DNA of 64,000 nucleotides from Shewanella sp. KT0246 (lineage in GTDB: Bacteria; Pseudomonadota; Gammaproteobacteria; Enterobacterales; Shewanellaceae): assembly GCF_019654955.1 (NCBI RefSeq), contig NZ_BPEV01000021.1:1-64000 (forward strand). Reading direction: 5' to 3'. Below are positions 34,473 through 44,469 of the stretch, in pieces (position 1 is the first letter of the stretch; each line of letters opens with the position of its first letter). The notes beneath the pieces were generated by a model. The model ran no database searches and had not been told where the DNA came from. It saw only the letters and a list, made by a program, of their open reading frames with translations. A program made the position numbers and the translations under genes.

Positions 34473-34709
34473 ATATCCCTCACGCTTAGGCTCTGTCCAA
34501 TTGCCGTGACACTATTGTAAACAAATCGATACCATCAAAAAATCTGATTGAGTTAAGTGGTTTATTATTCTTTTTTTTGTTCATTCTAGCAACTAAATTG
34601 ATAACTAGATCACAAAGTATTTGATTCTTTTGCGCTAGAAACACTAACAATAATCGTGCAACAAGCTAATCAAGGCTTATAAATGAGTAAATAGGGTTAA
34701 GGAGTCAGT

Positions 34710-35870
34710 ATGCCTTTTTATGTTCAGCAAGGTCAGATACCTGCTAAACGTCATATCGCTTTTAAGAAAGAGTCAGGCGAGTTGTACCGTGAAGAGTTAT
34801 TTTCGACCCACGGTTTTTCAAATATTTACTCCAATAAATATCACCATAATATGCCAACGAAGGCGTTAGAAGTCGCTCCATACTCACTAGAGCACGGTAA
34901 GGCTTGGCAAGATACATTAATTCAAAACTATAAACTCGACTCTCGCCAAGCTGACTGTGAAGGTAACTTTTTCAGTGCACGGAATAAGATTTTTTTTAAC
35001 AGTGATGTGGCGATGTACACCGCCAAAGTCACTACAGATACTGCTAAGTTCTATCGTAATGCATACGCTGATGAAATCGTATTTGTGCATCAAGGTGAAG
35101 GTAAATTACTCAGTGAGTATGGCGAACTAGACGTTAAACAATGGGATTATTTAGTGATCCCTCGTGGTACGACTTATCAGCTTAAATTTAACGACTACGA
35201 AAATGTTCGTTTATTTATTATCGAGTCATTTTCAATGGTTGAGGTGCCAAAACATTTTCGTAATGAATATGGCCAGATGCTCGAATCAGCACCCTACTGC
35301 GAGCGAGATTTTAGAACTCCAACCTTAACAGAAGCAATTGTTGAACAAGGTGAGTTCCATCTTGTCAGCAAGTTTGGTGACAAATATCAAGTCACCACGC
35401 TTGAATGGCACCCTTTTGATCTTGTTGGCTGGGACGGATGTGTTTATCCGTGGGCATTTAACATCACAGAATATGCGCCTAAAGTAGGGAAAATTCATTT
35501 ACCTCCTTCTGATCATATTGTATTTACTGCAAACAATTTTGTTGTGTGTAACTTTGTGCCTCGTCTTTATGACTTCCACCCTGAGTCAATACCTGCACCT
35601 TACTACCATAATAATATCGATAGTGATGAAGTCCTGTATTACGTCGATGGTGACTTCATGAGTCGAACGGGTATTGAAGCTGGTTATATGACACTCCATC
35701 AAAAAGGCGTCCCTCATGGCCCACAACCAGGGAAAACTGAAGCATCGATAGGCAAAACAGAAACCTATGAATATGCCGTAATGGTAGACACCTTTGCGCC
35801 ACTCAATTTAACCACTCATGTTAGAAACTGCATGAGTGATGACTACAACCGTTCATGGATTGAATCATAA
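34710..35870 (+). CDS. hmgA: Homogentisate 1,2-dioxygenase
   Basis: A 386-residue non-haem iron ring-cleaving enzyme converting homogentisate to maleylacetoacetate in tyrosine and phenylalanine breakdown. The cupin-like C-terminal domain carries 'PPSDHIVFTANNFVVCNFVPR', 'HPESIPAPYYHNN.DSDEVLYY' and 'GYMTLHQKGVPHGPQPG', which supply the iron-binding His and Glu. It is of the shorter bacterial type. AAGGAG precedes the ATG. It is followed 81 bp later by hppD, which makes its substrate. Loss of this enzyme alone gives pyomelanin, but the gene looks intact. Confidence 0.94.
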   Translation: MPFYVQQGQIPAKRHIAFKKESGELYREELFSTHGFSNIYSNKYHHNMPTKALEVAPYSLEHGKAWQDTLIQNYKLDSRQADCEGNFFSARNKIFFNSDVAMYTAKVTTDTAKFYRNAYADEIVFVHQGEGKLLSEYGELDVKQWDYLVIPRGTTYQLKFNDYENVRLFIIESFSMVEVPKHFRNEYGQMLESAPYCERDFRTPTLTEAIVEQGEFHLVSKFGDKYQVTTLEWHPFDLVGWDGCVYPWAFNITEYAPKVGKIHLPPSDHIVFTANNFVVCNFVPRLYDFHPESIPAPYYHNNIDSDEVLYYVDGDFMSRTGIEAGYMTLHQKGVPHGPQPGKTEASIGKTETYEYAVMVDTFAPLNLTTHVRNCMSDDYNRSWIES

Positions 35871-35951
35871 GCAGTATTTTGATTCAGCTTTAACCGATTA
35901 AAACGTCACCAAAGAGTGACGCTCAAAGCAAATAAAATTAAGGAAAACACA

Positions 35952-36992
35952 ATGGCGAGCGAAACAAACCCACTTGGTCTTTTAGGCATTGAATTTACAG
36001 AATTTGCCAGCCCAGACACTGATTTTATGCATCAAGTGTTTATTGACTTTGGTTTTTCTATGCTTAAAAAAGCAAAAGCGAACGATATTGTTTACTACAA
36101 GCAAAACGATATTAATTTCTTACTGAATAAATCTAAGCAAGGATTCTCAGCAGATTTCGCTAAATCTCACGGCCCAGCAATCTGCTCAATGGGTTGGCGT
36201 GTTGAAGATGCTGAATTTGCCTTTAACGAAGCGGTAGCGCGTGGAGCAAAGCCAGCTGATGATGCAGCAAAAGATATGGCCTACCCTGCAATTTATGGTA
36301 TTGGTGACAGCTTAATTTACTTTATTGATGTGTTTGGTGATGCGCAAAATATCTATAAAAATGATTTTGAAGACTTAGCAGAGCCAATGATTGTTGAAGA
36401 GAAAGGCTTTATGGAAGTCGATCACCTAACCAACAATGTTTATAAAGGCACTATGGAAAAATGGGCTAACTTTTATAAAGACATTTTTGCCTTTACTGAA
36501 GTTCGTTATTTCGACATCAGCGGTGCACAAACAGCACTAGTTTCTTATGCACTTCGTTCACCAGACGGTAGTTTCTGCATTCCGATTAACGAAGGTAAAG
36601 GCAACAATAACAACCAAATTGATGAATACTTAGGTGAATACAATGGCCCTGGCGTTCAGCATTTAGCATTTAGAAGCCGTGATATTGTTGGCTCTCTTGA
36701 TGCAATGGAAGGCACAGCAATCAAGACCTTGGATATTATCCCTGAATACTACGACACGATTTTCGATAAGTTACCACAAGTGACAGAAGATCGAGATCGT
36801 ATCAAGCATCATCAAATTTTAGTTGATGGTGATGACGATGGTTACTTACTTCAAATTTTCACTAAAAACCTATTTGGTCCAATCTTTATTGAAATCATTC
36901 AACGTAAGAATAACCTAGGTTTTGGTGAAGGTAACTTTAAAGCATTATTTGAATCTATAGAACGTGATCAAATGAAGCGTGGCGTACTGTAA
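35952..36992 (+). CDS. hppD: 4-hydroxyphenylpyruvate dioxygenase
   Basis: A 346-residue Fe(II) dioxygenase of the VOC superfamily turning 4-hydroxyphenylpyruvate into homogentisate. 'GIEFTEFASPD' opens the N-terminal module. The C-terminal module supplies the metal ligands: His in 'VDHLTNNVYKG', His in 'GVQHLAFRSRDI' and Glu in 'FIEIIQRKNNLGFGEGNFKALF'. The start at 35952 follows AAGGAAAA; a longer frame 12 codons upstream lacks a ribosome site. It acts directly before HmgA; later enzymes (MaiA, FahA) are not in this window. Confidence 0.95.
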   Translation: MASETNPLGLLGIEFTEFASPDTDFMHQVFIDFGFSMLKKAKANDIVYYKQNDINFLLNKSKQGFSADFAKSHGPAICSMGWRVEDAEFAFNEAVARGAKPADDAAKDMAYPAIYGIGDSLIYFIDVFGDAQNIYKNDFEDLAEPMIVEEKGFMEVDHLTNNVYKGTMEKWANFYKDIFAFTEVRYFDISGAQTALVSYALRSPDGSFCIPINEGKGNNNNQIDEYLGEYNGPGVQHLAFRSRDIVGSLDAMEGTAIKTLDIIPEYYDTIFDKLPQVTEDRDRIKHHQILVDGDDDGYLLQIFTKNLFGPIFIEIIQRKNNLGFGEGNFKALFESIERDQMKRGVL

Positions 36993-37023
36993 ACCTTAAT
37001 ATTTGCCGCTTAGTAAAAACAAA

Positions 37024-37055
37024 AAAGCCCGTTACTTAAACAAGTAACGGGCTTT
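37024..37055. terminator. Bidirectional terminator after hppD
   Basis: AAAGCCCGTTACTT/AAGTAACGGGCTTT, a 14-base perfect stem with an AAAC loop and A/T runs on both sides, between convergent hppD and the pseudouridine synthase gene. Confidence 0.92.
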
Positions 37056-37082
37056 AATTTACTACAATCATATTTCTAAAAA

Positions 37083-37781
37083 TTAAAACGGCACTTCGCA
37101 CTTGATTTCAAAAGGCTCAAATGTCACTGGATGGGTAAAGCTTAAGTTACTTGCATGAAGTAACAGTCTTGGTGCGAGCGCCTGTGAGTCCTCATTGCAA
37201 TATAAATCGCAGCCCAGAATAGGATGACCAATATACTGACTGTGAATTCTTAATTGATGTGTTCGCCCAGTAATCGGTTTAAATCTCACTCTAGTGACAG
37301 GAGTTAAGTTAGATTTGCCATCAGCAAACGCCTGTAAATACGTTCGTTCAATGATTTCAATTTCAGATAAGGCTGTTTTGCCAGTTTCAGGACAGATTTT
37401 CATAAAAGGAAAATTTTCAGTATCTTTGCTAATAGCTGCATTTATCACAGCGGAATCTTCCAATGCTTTTGAAGCATGCCCATACAAAGTCGCATGATAG
37501 TACTTAACAATCGTTTTTTCTTGAAACTGTTTGGTTAATAAGCCATTGACCGATTTATTAAGCGCCACCAGCATGATACCTGACGTGCCAAAATCTAATC
37601 GATGCACTAAAGTAGCAGTGGGAAAATCTTGGACAAGTCTGAAGTGAACAGAATCTTTATTCAATGGGTTTTTACCAGATAAACTCAATAAGCCACTTGG
37701 CTTATTGATCAGCAAGATATACTCATCCTGATATAGAATTGAAATTTTTTCTTTACAAGGTGGGGCAATAAATTCTGTCAT
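37083..37781 (-). CDS. RluA-family RNA pseudouridine synthase
   Basis: A 232-residue stand-alone pseudouridine synthase without an S4 domain. The catalytic Asp is in 'LVHRLDFGTSGIMLVAL'; 'VNKPSGLLS'-like 'INKPSGLLSLSG' and 'RFKPITGRTHQLRIHSQYIGHPILGCDLY' match the family. Overall order and the 'APRLLLHA' ending are closest to RluA (23S rRNA U746 and tRNA U32), but a paralogue cannot be excluded. The ATG at 37781 follows AAGG by five bases; the longer frame starts with TTG and has no ribosome site. Confidence 0.88.
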   Translation of the reverse strand: MTEFIAPPCKEKISILYQDEYILLINKPSGLLSLSGKNPLNKDSVHFRLVQDFPTATLVHRLDFGTSGIMLVALNKSVNGLLTKQFQEKTIVKYYHATLYGHASKALEDSAVINAAISKDTENFPFMKICPETGKTALSEIEIIERTYLQAFADGKSNLTPVTRVRFKPITGRTHQLRIHSQYIGHPILGCDLYCNEDSQALAPRLLLHASNLSFTHPVTFEPFEIKCEVPF

Positions 37782-37918
37782 TTCAGCCTTAAACAATCGA
37801 TAAGCCGAGAATGGTAATAAAAAGATGGCAATTAAGCCACCCTTGTTATGTGTTCGTTTAAGTAAATATAATATTGAAATTAAGCCCAGACTGAGCTTAC
37901 TCCATCAATTTTACTTTT

Positions 37919-38806
37919 CTAAAATTCAGCTAATGATTTTTTAATTTCTTTTAAAAAATCGGCGCCTAATTTAGGGTCTCGTAAGCCGTACTCAACAAAC
38001 GCTTTCATATAGCCTAATTTATCACCGCAGTCATGGGACTTACCTGACATATTAAAGGCTTCAACAGAGTCTGACTCAATCAACATATCGATAGCATCAG
38101 TTAATTGAATTTCATTGCCAGCTCCTGGTGGTGTTTTAGCTAATAAGCCCCAAATTTTTTCAGAAAGAACATAGCGGCCCACTACAGCAAGATTTGATGG
38201 AGCCTCTTCTATTTTAGGTTTTTCCACCATCTTAACAATAGCTGAAGAGAAACCAGGCAAAATAGTTTCGCCATTACAATCTGCAATACCGTATTTGTTC
38301 ACATCTTTTTCATCCACTGGCGCCACCATGATTTGGCTGGCACCTGTTTCATTGTATCGGCTAATCATAGTAGATAAGTTTTCAGTACGTTGATCAGCTG
38401 TGTGACCATCTAAAATCACATCCGGAAGCACTACAGCAAAAGGGCTATCGCCTATGCAAGGCTTCGCACATAAAATTGCATGGCCTAAGCCTTTCGCTTC
38501 ACCTTGGCGAACTTGCATGATAGTGACATTTTTAGGGCATATAGATTGTACTTCATGTAATAACTGACGCTTAACACGCTGCTCTAAAGTAGATTCGAGC
38601 TCATACGATTTATCGAAATGATTTTCAATGGCATTCTTACTTGCATGAGTTACTAAAACAATTTCAGTAATACCAGCACTAACACATTCATCAACAATGT
38701 ACTGAATAAGCGGTTTATCAACAATAGGCAACATTTCTTTCGGGATTGCTTTTGTCGCTGGTAACATCCTTGTACCTAAACCCGCGACTGGTATAACAAC
38801 TTTCAT
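37919..38806 (-). CDS. galU: UTP-glucose-1-phosphate uridylyltransferase
   Basis: A 295-residue enzyme making UDP-glucose for envelope polysaccharides and trehalose. The nucleotide-binding start '[24 protein letters not shown]' and 'VVLPDVILD' and '[26 protein letters not shown]' are characteristic; metal-binding Asp lies in 'LPDVILD'. The ATG at 38806 is preceded by GGAG and begins right at the conserved 'KVVIPVAG'; 14 extra upstream codons are not family-like. It is transcribed alone. Confidence 0.95.
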   Translation of the reverse strand: MKVVIPVAGLGTRMLPATKAIPKEMLPIVDKPLIQYIVDECVSAGITEIVLVTHASKNAIENHFDKSYELESTLEQRVKRQLLHEVQSICPKNVTIMQVRQGEAKGLGHAILCAKPCIGDSPFAVVLPDVILDGHTADQRTENLSTMISRYNETGASQIMVAPVDEKDVNKYGIADCNGETILPGFSSAIVKMVEKPKIEEAPSNLAVVGRYVLSEKIWGLLAKTPPGAGNEIQLTDAIDMLIESDSVEAFNMSGKSHDCGDKLGYMKAFVEYGLRDPKLGADFLKEIKKSLAEF

Positions 38807-39153
38807 ATAAACTCCATTAGCCCTAACGGCGCCTTTCAGCATGAACATTCACGCAAACTACTTTAAAGAATAGCAGCTTGTATGTTGATAACAAAAACAA
38901 AATTCACAAAAGTTAAATTAACCTACACTCGAAATACCTCGATTCAATTTTCTCGAATAAATACAGTTTTAATAACACTCATATTGATGAATATTCAGTC
39001 TAATTGGAAAGAGCTGAGTTTATTCAAATTTTTAACACCATCACATGCTTGTGAAAAATCGACTTTAAACCAGCCTAGCCGTTATGTAAATGACGACTAA
39101 AATGAAAAAAACCGCAATAATGCGGTTTTCTTAATTTCATTAGTATTAGTGAA
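38807..39153. other. Intergenic region upstream of galU
   Basis: A 347-bp gap with the galU promoter region and the terminator at 39108-39129. A 72-codon plus-strand frame in it (38882-39100) has no ribosome site and no family-like features, so no gene is called. Confidence 0.5.
39108..39129 (-). terminator. Terminator of the duplicated protease-like gene
   Basis: AAAACCGCA/TGCGGTTTT stem with an ATAA loop and a T run on the minus strand. Confidence 0.85.
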
Positions 39154-40032
39154 CTACATGTTCACATCAACAATATAATGTCCCTGCAACCAATTACGTC
39201 CGATGAGTAATTTGTAGGTCATTTTACTGCGATCACGCAGGTTCACATCAACTTTAAACTCTTCACCAGGCTCACCAATGGTCAATGTCACCATATAACG
39301 GATTTCACTACCTTGTGCATTACGAATTAACGATGTGCTATGGATACGGGCTGTGACGTCAACTGTTTCGCCTTTTTCGTTCATGGTTGTGAACGTGACG
39401 TCTTTACCAACATTGTTTTCCATGTTGGCTTTATCTTCATCATTAATTCGCAAATTCACTGCATGCAAAGAGTTTTCAACCGCGCCAGTATCGATGCGGG
39501 TATCAAATATTAACCCTGACTCCACAATGCTTATCCCTGCGGTTGGTCCGATAAACTTCTTTTCAGACACATCAACAACATATTTGCCTTTAAGCCAGTT
39601 ACGACCAATAAGTAACTTGTAATCCATTGTGGTTCTATTTTTCAAATTAACTTTCACTTTACGGGTGCTGTCACCGAAAGTGATGGGCAATTTAACTGCA
39701 TAACGGGTTTCAGTGCCTTGAGAATTACTCACAGTGGAAGTACCGATAATTTCCGCAGTAACAGTTTCTTTGTCACCTTTTTCATTGAAAGTAGTAAAAG
39801 ATACATTTTTACCAATGTTATCTTTCATTTTTTTAGCACTACCGCCTTCTACTTTAATATCTAATGCGTGTAGAGATGAGTTTACTGCACCCGTATCCAT
39901 TCTCGCTTCAAATACAATTCCATTTGCACTGACAGACATCATTTCAGTTTGGCCTAACACTTCTTTTTCAGCAGCAATACTCGAAAATGAAATGCAGCTG
40001 AATAAGGTGGCAGTAACGATTGTTTTGAACAT
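39154..40032 (-). CDS. Exported protein with two tandem retropepsin-like (RimB/Zn_protease) domains
   Basis: A 292-residue protein with a signal peptide (cleavage near residue 21, after Ser-Ile-Ala-Ala) and two similar domains (about 32-155 and 167-291). Each has an aspartyl-protease-like 'Asp-Thr-Gly-Ala-Val' (Asp46, Asp181), then 'SLHA', 'GK.V.FTT.NEKG', 'R..V.L.I' and 'YKLLIGRNWL.G.Y.VDV'. The domain is usually called 'ATP-dependent zinc protease' (Pfam Zn_protease) and normally occurs once. Two DTG loops in one chain could form an intramolecular aspartic protease site, as in pepsin; that is inference. Confidence 0.82.
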   Translation of the reverse strand: MFKTIVTATLFSCISFSSIAAEKEVLGQTEMMSVSANGIVFEARMDTGAVNSSLHALDIKVEGGSAKKMKDNIGKNVSFTTFNEKGDKETVTAEIIGTSTVSNSQGTETRYAVKLPITFGDSTRKVKVNLKNRTTMDYKLLIGRNWLKGKYVVDVSEKKFIGPTAGISIVESGLIFDTRIDTGAVENSLHAVNLRINDEDKANMENNVGKDVTFTTMNEKGETVDVTARIHSTSLIRNAQGSEIRYMVTLTIGEPGEEFKVDVNLRDRSKMTYKLLIGRNWLQGHYIVDVNM

Positions 40033-40078
40033 GCAATAATCCTAAAAATATAATGAATGAAGGTGTTTAGAAGGAAGT

Positions 40079-40429
40079 TTATCTAAGAATTTGTTCGATT
40101 TCTTTATCGAATAAGTTTTTGATTAACCCAGAAAATTCAGTGATAAAGACACTTTGCTCTGGTGTCGCATTATGACTGGCAACACTTGCTAAAATCTCTT
40201 CCAAATCATACACAATGGCATCAATCTCTCGGATGACTTTATTACGCTGTGCGAAAGACAAATTTGGGTTTTGACCACAAACCATAATTATTTGAGCTGA
40301 TAGTTGATCTTCAAATAATTCCATAACTGTTTGGCTATTAATGCTGTTATCTTCAGAAGCTTCAAATAGGCCAAGATGTTCAGTTAGGTATTGAATTAAA
40401 TGAATATAGCCATCTTTATCAGTGACCAT
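40079..40429 (-). CDS. DUF3802 family protein
   Basis: A 116-residue acidic helical protein starting 'MVTDKDGYIHLIQYLTEHLGLFE', which resembles the DUF3802 family of Vibrio and Shewanella. Function unknown; no signal or membrane segment. It lies 46 bp upstream of the duplicated protease-like gene on the same strand, so the two may be cotranscribed. Confidence 0.75.
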   Translation of the reverse strand: MVTDKDGYIHLIQYLTEHLGLFEASEDNSINSQTVMELFEDQLSAQIIMVCGQNPNLSFAQRNKVIREIDAIVYDLEEILASVASHNATPEQSVFITEFSGLIKNLFDKEIEQILR

Positions 40430-40445
40430 TATGTCCCCTAATTAG

Positions 40446-40470
40446 GTGGCTTTTGATTGACAAAAGCCAC
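40446..40470 (-). terminator. Hairpin between DUF3802 gene and yceI
   Basis: GTGGCTTTTG/CAAAAGCCAC, 10-base arms and a 5-base loop; no strong T run. In this place it could only affect transcription upstream of the DUF3802 gene or the end of yceI on the minus strand (yceI stop at 40509). Confidence 0.5.
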
Positions 40471-40508
40471 TTGTGAATTTTCTAATTTAATATTCTTAAC
40501 ACACTGTT

Positions 40509-41102
40509 CTATTGCGACAAAGTAAGCACAAAAGACACTGGAACCGCTAAACTAATGCTACTTAAACCAGCTACTTCTCGGAGCTTATTCACACCTTCTA
40601 CTAAATCAAAGTCGTTGGCTTGAATAATCACTGGCGACATACTGCTTACCACCATTTTTTTATCCGATAATTTTGCCACTAGCACATCAAATGTTTTTAA
40701 CCGACTTTTACCGTGCAAATCAATGGTGCCATCAATTTGAGTAACTAACGTTGAACCCACGCTCAAATCTGCCAATAACTTAGGGTTAACGACCGCTGAT
40801 AACGTTAACTCGGGAAATTTAGCTACCTCAAAAAGCATTGTCTGCATTCGCTCATCACGAATTTCAACACCGGTATCGACGCTCACTAAATCAATCGATA
40901 AATTAAACGCTCCCTCTGGGGTTAAACTGCCACTTACTTTCTTAAAGTCATGAACTTCAGCAATGTCGCCTTTTTTCACTGATATAAAACTGACTTTTGA
41001 GTGTCCCTGCTTAACTTGCCAATCGGCTGCAAAAACAGCTGAAGATAATAAAGAAGTAGACAGTAACGCTATAGGTAATACTGCGAGCCATTTTTTCATC
41101 AT
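40509..41102 (-). CDS. YceI family periplasmic protein
   Basis: A 197-residue YceI-domain protein with a signal peptide cleaved after 'SAVFA' near residue 25. The lipocalin-like barrel motifs 'WQVKQGHSKVSFISVKKG', 'IDLVSVDTGVEIRDERMQTMLFEVAKFPELTLSA' and 'GTIDLHGKSRL' are intact. The fold binds long isoprenoid or lipid chains in relatives; the physiological role is not settled. Other YceI operons contain a cytochrome b561, absent here. Confidence 0.9.
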   Translation of the reverse strand: MMKKWLAVLPIALLSTSLLSSAVFAADWQVKQGHSKVSFISVKKGDIAEVHDFKKVSGSLTPEGAFNLSIDLVSVDTGVEIRDERMQTMLFEVAKFPELTLSAVVNPKLLADLSVGSTLVTQIDGTIDLHGKSRLKTFDVLVAKLSDKKMVVSSMSPVIIQANDFDLVEGVNKLREVAGLSSISLAVPVSFVLTLSQ

Positions 41103-41232
41103 TAATCCCTTTTGTGAATAAAAACAGTTAAATTATAGATTAAAATTTATTAACTCGGAGACTATCCCCACTTCGAGTTAATTATCCTTTATGGCAACTG
41201 AGTATCAGCTAAACATTAAATTACTACAACAG

Positions 41233-41682
41233 CTATAAACGACTTAGCCATTTATCAAGCGCTTGAGCAAACGCATGTTTGTCCGCTTGTGAAAAGCTAT
41301 TAGGTCCTGCGGTATGCACACCACTACTTCTTAACTCTTCCATAAAGTCACGCATAGTTAAACGCTGCTTTATATTATCATTAGTATAAATATCACCACG
41401 AGGGTTAAAGACCATCGCGCCCTTTTCAATAGCGTCAGAGGCTAATGGGATATCACCGGTTATCACTAAGTCACCACTATGTAACTGCTCCACAATATAA
41501 TTATCGGCTTCATCAAATCCTGAGCTCACTCGAACAACTGAGATGTTCGGTGAAGCAGGCACACGAATAAGCTGATTCGCCACCAAAATTAATGGTATGG
41601 ATTTTCTATCAGCTGCGCGAAATAGCATTTCTTTTACAGGGTTTGGACATGCATCAGCATCGACCCAAATTGTTTTACTCAT
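41233..41682 (-). CDS. yaiI: YaiI/YqxD (DUF188) family protein
   Basis: A 149-residue PIN-like protein: '[22 protein letters not shown]', '[32 protein letters not shown]' and '[13 protein letters not shown]' match DUF188, whose acidic residues suggest a nuclease-type metal site; the activity is unknown. It lies 45 bp after pdxH on the same strand and is probably cotranscribed. Confidence 0.9.
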   Translation of the reverse strand: MSKTIWVDADACPNPVKEMLFRAADRKSIPLILVANQLIRVPASPNISVVRVSSGFDEADNYIVEQLHSGDLVITGDIPLASDAIEKGAMVFNPRGDIYTNDNIKQRLTMRDFMEELRSSGVHTAGPNSFSQADKHAFAQALDKWLSRL

Positions 41683-41727
41683 TCATATTCTCAATAGCTT
41701 TGTGTTGTAGCGATATAATCAATGCAA

Positions 41728-42366
41728 TTACGGCGCTAAACGATCAATATTCCAACCAGATGGTGCTTTTTGATATATAAAGCGGTCATGAAGTCTACGC
41801 TCACCACCTTGCCAAAACTCAATGCTTTCGGCCTTTATTCGGTAACCACCCCAAAATTTCGGTAATGGCACTTCACCTTTAGCAAATTTGCTTTTCATTT
41901 CATTAAACTTGCCTTCTAGAGCTTGGCGAGCACTTATTTTGCTCGACTGCTTCGATACCCATGCAGCTATTTGGCTGTCCTTTGGGCGGCTCATAAAGTA
42001 TTTAGTCACTTCTATCATAGATAATGGCTCAGCTTCGCCAGTGACGGCAACTTGCCTTTCTAAAGGGTGCCAAGGAAACAATAAACTGGTTTTAGCATTG
42101 TTTGCCAACTGGGTGGCTTTTCGGCTTTCTAAGTTTGTAAAAAAAACAAAACCGTCATCATCAAACTTTTTCAGGAGTACTATACGTTGGAACGGCTGAC
42201 CATGCTCATCGACAGTGGCAACACACATCGCGGTTGGATCAGTTAATTCAGCTTGTTTTGCCTGCTCAATCCATAATGTAAATAAGTCCATTGGATTATT
42301 TGGTAAATCATTTCGTCGCAATCCACCTTGAGTATATTCACGGCGGATATCAGTTAAATCATTCAT
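41728..42366 (-). CDS. pdxH: Pyridoxamine 5'-phosphate oxidase
   Basis: A 212-residue FMN enzyme oxidising pyridoxamine or pyridoxine phosphate to PLP. '[15 protein letters not shown]', '[32 protein letters not shown]', '[12 protein letters not shown]', '[25 protein letters not shown]' and the terminal 'W.IDRLAP' match PdxH end to end. GAGG precedes the ATG. The local PLP enzymes (SpeA, the D-cysteine desulfhydrase-like protein) use its product. Confidence 0.96.
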   Translation of the reverse strand: MNDLTDIRREYTQGGLRRNDLPNNPMDLFTLWIEQAKQAELTDPTAMCVATVDEHGQPFQRIVLLKKFDDDGFVFFTNLESRKATQLANNAKTSLLFPWHPLERQVAVTGEAEPLSMIEVTKYFMSRPKDSQIAAWVSKQSSKISARQALEGKFNEMKSKFAKGEVPLPKFWGGYRIKAESIEFWQGGERRLHDRFIYQKAPSGWNIDRLAP

Positions 42367-42472
42367 TTAGATACCTCTTCAATTACTGTCATTATACTCA
42401 CAGTTACTGATATATGATCATGACATCGCTGATAATTATGCTTATAAGCGCTAATTGCAAAAAGAAGGTATT

Positions 42473-42501
42473 AAAAAACCAACGATAATCGTTGGTTTTT
42501 T
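42473..42501 (-). terminator. Terminator of the spe operon
   Basis: AAAAAACCAACGA/TCGTTGGTTTTTT stem with a TAA loop, directly after speB; good T run on the minus strand. Confidence 0.9.
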
Positions 42502-42522
42502 ATTAAAAGCTCACAGCTAAAA

Positions 42523-43455
42523 TTACTTTTTAACTAAGCCTTTGCCTTCCGCCCACACGTGTAGCAACTCAAGACCTAAAGTAGCACCTGCAAGCGCTGT
42601 AATATCTGCAGAATCGTAAGCTGGAGCGACTTCAACTACATCCATACCCACGATATTCATCCCACGAAGACCACGGATGATTTTCATGGCTTTATCACTG
42701 GTTAAACCGCCGCATACTGGCGTGCCTGTACCTGGTGCATAAGCAGGGTCTAAACAATCAATGTCAAAGGTCACGTATAATGGCATATCACCGACACGGG
42801 CTTTAATTTGCTCAACAATTTGCGCCGCGGTTAAATCATTGGCTGTTGCGGCATCAATGACTTTAAAAGCATGCTCTGCAGTATTGTATTCTGTGCGAAT
42901 ACCCACCTGAATCGAGTTTTCTGGTGCTATTAAGCCTTCATTTGGCGCATGGAAAAACATGGTTCCATGATCATACTTGCTGCCCTGACTGTAAGTGTCT
43001 GTATGGGCGTCAAAATGTAATAACGCCATTTTGCCGTATTTTTTATAATGTGCGCGCAGTAATGGCAAAGTGACAAAGTGATCGCCTCCAAAACTTAATA
43101 ATGCTTTGTCACTATCAAGGATTCGAGTAGCAAAGCCTTCTAGTCTTGTAGTGAAATCTTCTTGATCCCCGCAATCAAACACTAAATCGCCAGCATCGAC
43201 AATATTGATGGTTTCGCTGATGGAGAAATCCCACGGCCAGCGGGTTTCTTCCCAAGCAAGGTTAACAGAAGCGCGGCGGATAGCATCAGGCCCCATACGA
43301 CCACCTGAGCGACCTGTTGTCGCCATATCAAATGGCAAACCAATCACAACTACATCAGCGTCTGTTTCTATCGGCTTAAAGTTAAGTGGCTGACGTAAGT
43401 AACCAAATGCATTGGAATACAATGAATAATCTGCTTTTTCAGCAAAAGTGCTCAT
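42523..43455 (-). CDS. speB: Agmatinase
   Basis: A 310-residue Mn2+ ureohydrolase splitting agmatine into putrescine and urea. The binuclear metal motifs are present: '[11 protein letters not shown]', 'HFDAHTDTY' and '[23 protein letters not shown]'. It is the last gene of the speE-speA-speD-speB run, 31 bp after speD, with ACGGAG before its ATG. It receives agmatine from SpeA and supplies SpeE with putrescine. Confidence 0.95.
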   Translation of the reverse strand: MSTFAEKADYSLYSNAFGYLRQPLNFKPIETDADVVVIGLPFDMATTGRSGGRMGPDAIRRASVNLAWEETRWPWDFSISETINIVDAGDLVFDCGDQEDFTTRLEGFATRILDSDKALLSFGGDHFVTLPLLRAHYKKYGKMALLHFDAHTDTYSQGSKYDHGTMFFHAPNEGLIAPENSIQVGIRTEYNTAEHAFKVIDAATANDLTAAQIVEQIKARVGDMPLYVTFDIDCLDPAYAPGTGTPVCGGLTSDKAMKIIRGLRGMNIVGMDVVEVAPAYDSADITALAGATLGLELLHVWAEGKGLVKK

Positions 43456-43486
43456 AAAAATCTCCGTAAAGGCTGAACGCCAATAA

Positions 43487-44416
43487 CTACAAATATTCTG
43501 GTATCAGTACTTCATGACAAAGTTGCTGATAATGACTAAAGTTGACATCGTACCCTTGTTCAGTTGCAAGCGAGCAGCTGCCTAAACACAAATGTGCAGG
43601 GAACCCTTCAGTGTTTTTAGGTGAATTAAAACCAATGACATCCCAACTTCCAGGGTTTAGGCTACTTAATAATCTTGAGTAAATATCGACTGGGTGATTA
43701 GTTAAGTTCACGTTAGTTTCTAAGCTCACATAAGAACTTTTTTCTTGAGGGGTAATATGAATCGTAAAGTACTCCTGCCCTTTAATGCCGTTTATTGAGT
43801 AACCAAACGGTTCAAACAAAAAATCATCCACAATAAAGTCAGGGAATAACTCTGATAGTGCTAATAAATCACGGATCCCTTGGGAAGATTGATTCACACC
43901 ACGCAAATAATCTGCTGCTTCACCATTAATGTGGTACATCAATAGCTCATTCGTCACGTCCGTTACTGGGGCTATAAATGGCTTTTTAGAACTGAACATA
44001 TAATGATGGTGCGAGTCTAAATGACCAATGCGATACGCATTACCCGTAATAGTTTGACGAATTTTTTTCAAATCATCTTGAAACGAACTCGACTGCAGGT
44101 GAGATAAATATTCGTTCTTACGCTGATAACTGGCAAAGCCTATAGCTTCTTCACCAACATGAGCAATAAACGACATCACCGCATCAGCAAGTGTGGTTGT
44201 GCCACAGGTAAGCATGACAAAACGGTCATCCCACACAAATAAACTCGATTCACTCAATAAATAAGCGTCGCAATATTCATTACTGATTGACGAGAGGATT
44301 TCAGCGTTAGCGCAAGCCACAATATCAGCCCAAAAGGGTTGACCAAAACTGCGAAGTTTTTTAGATGAGTCAGCGAGTATGACTTCAATCTTTTTTTCCG
44401 AACCTTCAAAAAACAT
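43487..44416 (-). CDS. speD: S-adenosylmethionine decarboxylase, eukaryotic-type sequence
   Basis: A 309-residue pyruvoyl enzyme making decarboxylated SAM for spermidine synthesis. It aligns with the animal/plant AdoMetDC class rather than the small bacterial SpeD forms: '[11 protein letters not shown]' at the N-terminus (Glu in the active site), the self-cleavage site Glu56/Ser57 in '[23 protein letters not shown]', catalytic Cys71, then '[35 protein letters not shown]'. Cleavage would give a small beta chain of 56 residues and an alpha chain with an N-terminal pyruvoyl group. It lies between speA and speB in one operon, which fixes its role. Confidence 0.92.
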   Translation of the reverse strand: MFFEGSEKKIEVILADSSKKLRSFGQPFWADIVACANAEILSSISNEYCDAYLLSESSLFVWDDRFVMLTCGTTTLADAVMSFIAHVGEEAIGFASYQRKNEYLSHLQSSSFQDDLKKIRQTITGNAYRIGHLDSHHHYMFSSKKPFIAPVTDVTNELLMYHINGEAADYLRGVNQSSQGIRDLLALSELFPDFIVDDFLFEPFGYSINGIKGQEYFTIHITPQEKSSYVSLETNVNLTNHPVDIYSRLLSSLNPGSWDVIGFNSPKNTEGFPAHLCLGSCSLATEQGYDVNFSHYQQLCHEVLIPEYL

Positions 44417-44437
44417 ATTTCAAAACCTAAAAACGCG

Positions 44438-44455
44438 GAGCCACTCATGTGGCTC
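44438..44455 (-). promoter_or_regulatory. Hairpin between speA and speD
   Basis: GAGCCAC/GTGGCTC with a TCAT loop in the 53-bp gap. It has no T run, so it may stabilise the mRNA or weaken readthrough rather than terminate. Confidence 0.5.
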
Positions 44456-44469
44456 TGCTGACACACTTT

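Noticed and set aside
38882..39100. 72-codon plus-strand frame upstream of galU
   Set aside because: No ribosome site, skewed composition from AT-rich DNA, and no protein-like pattern.
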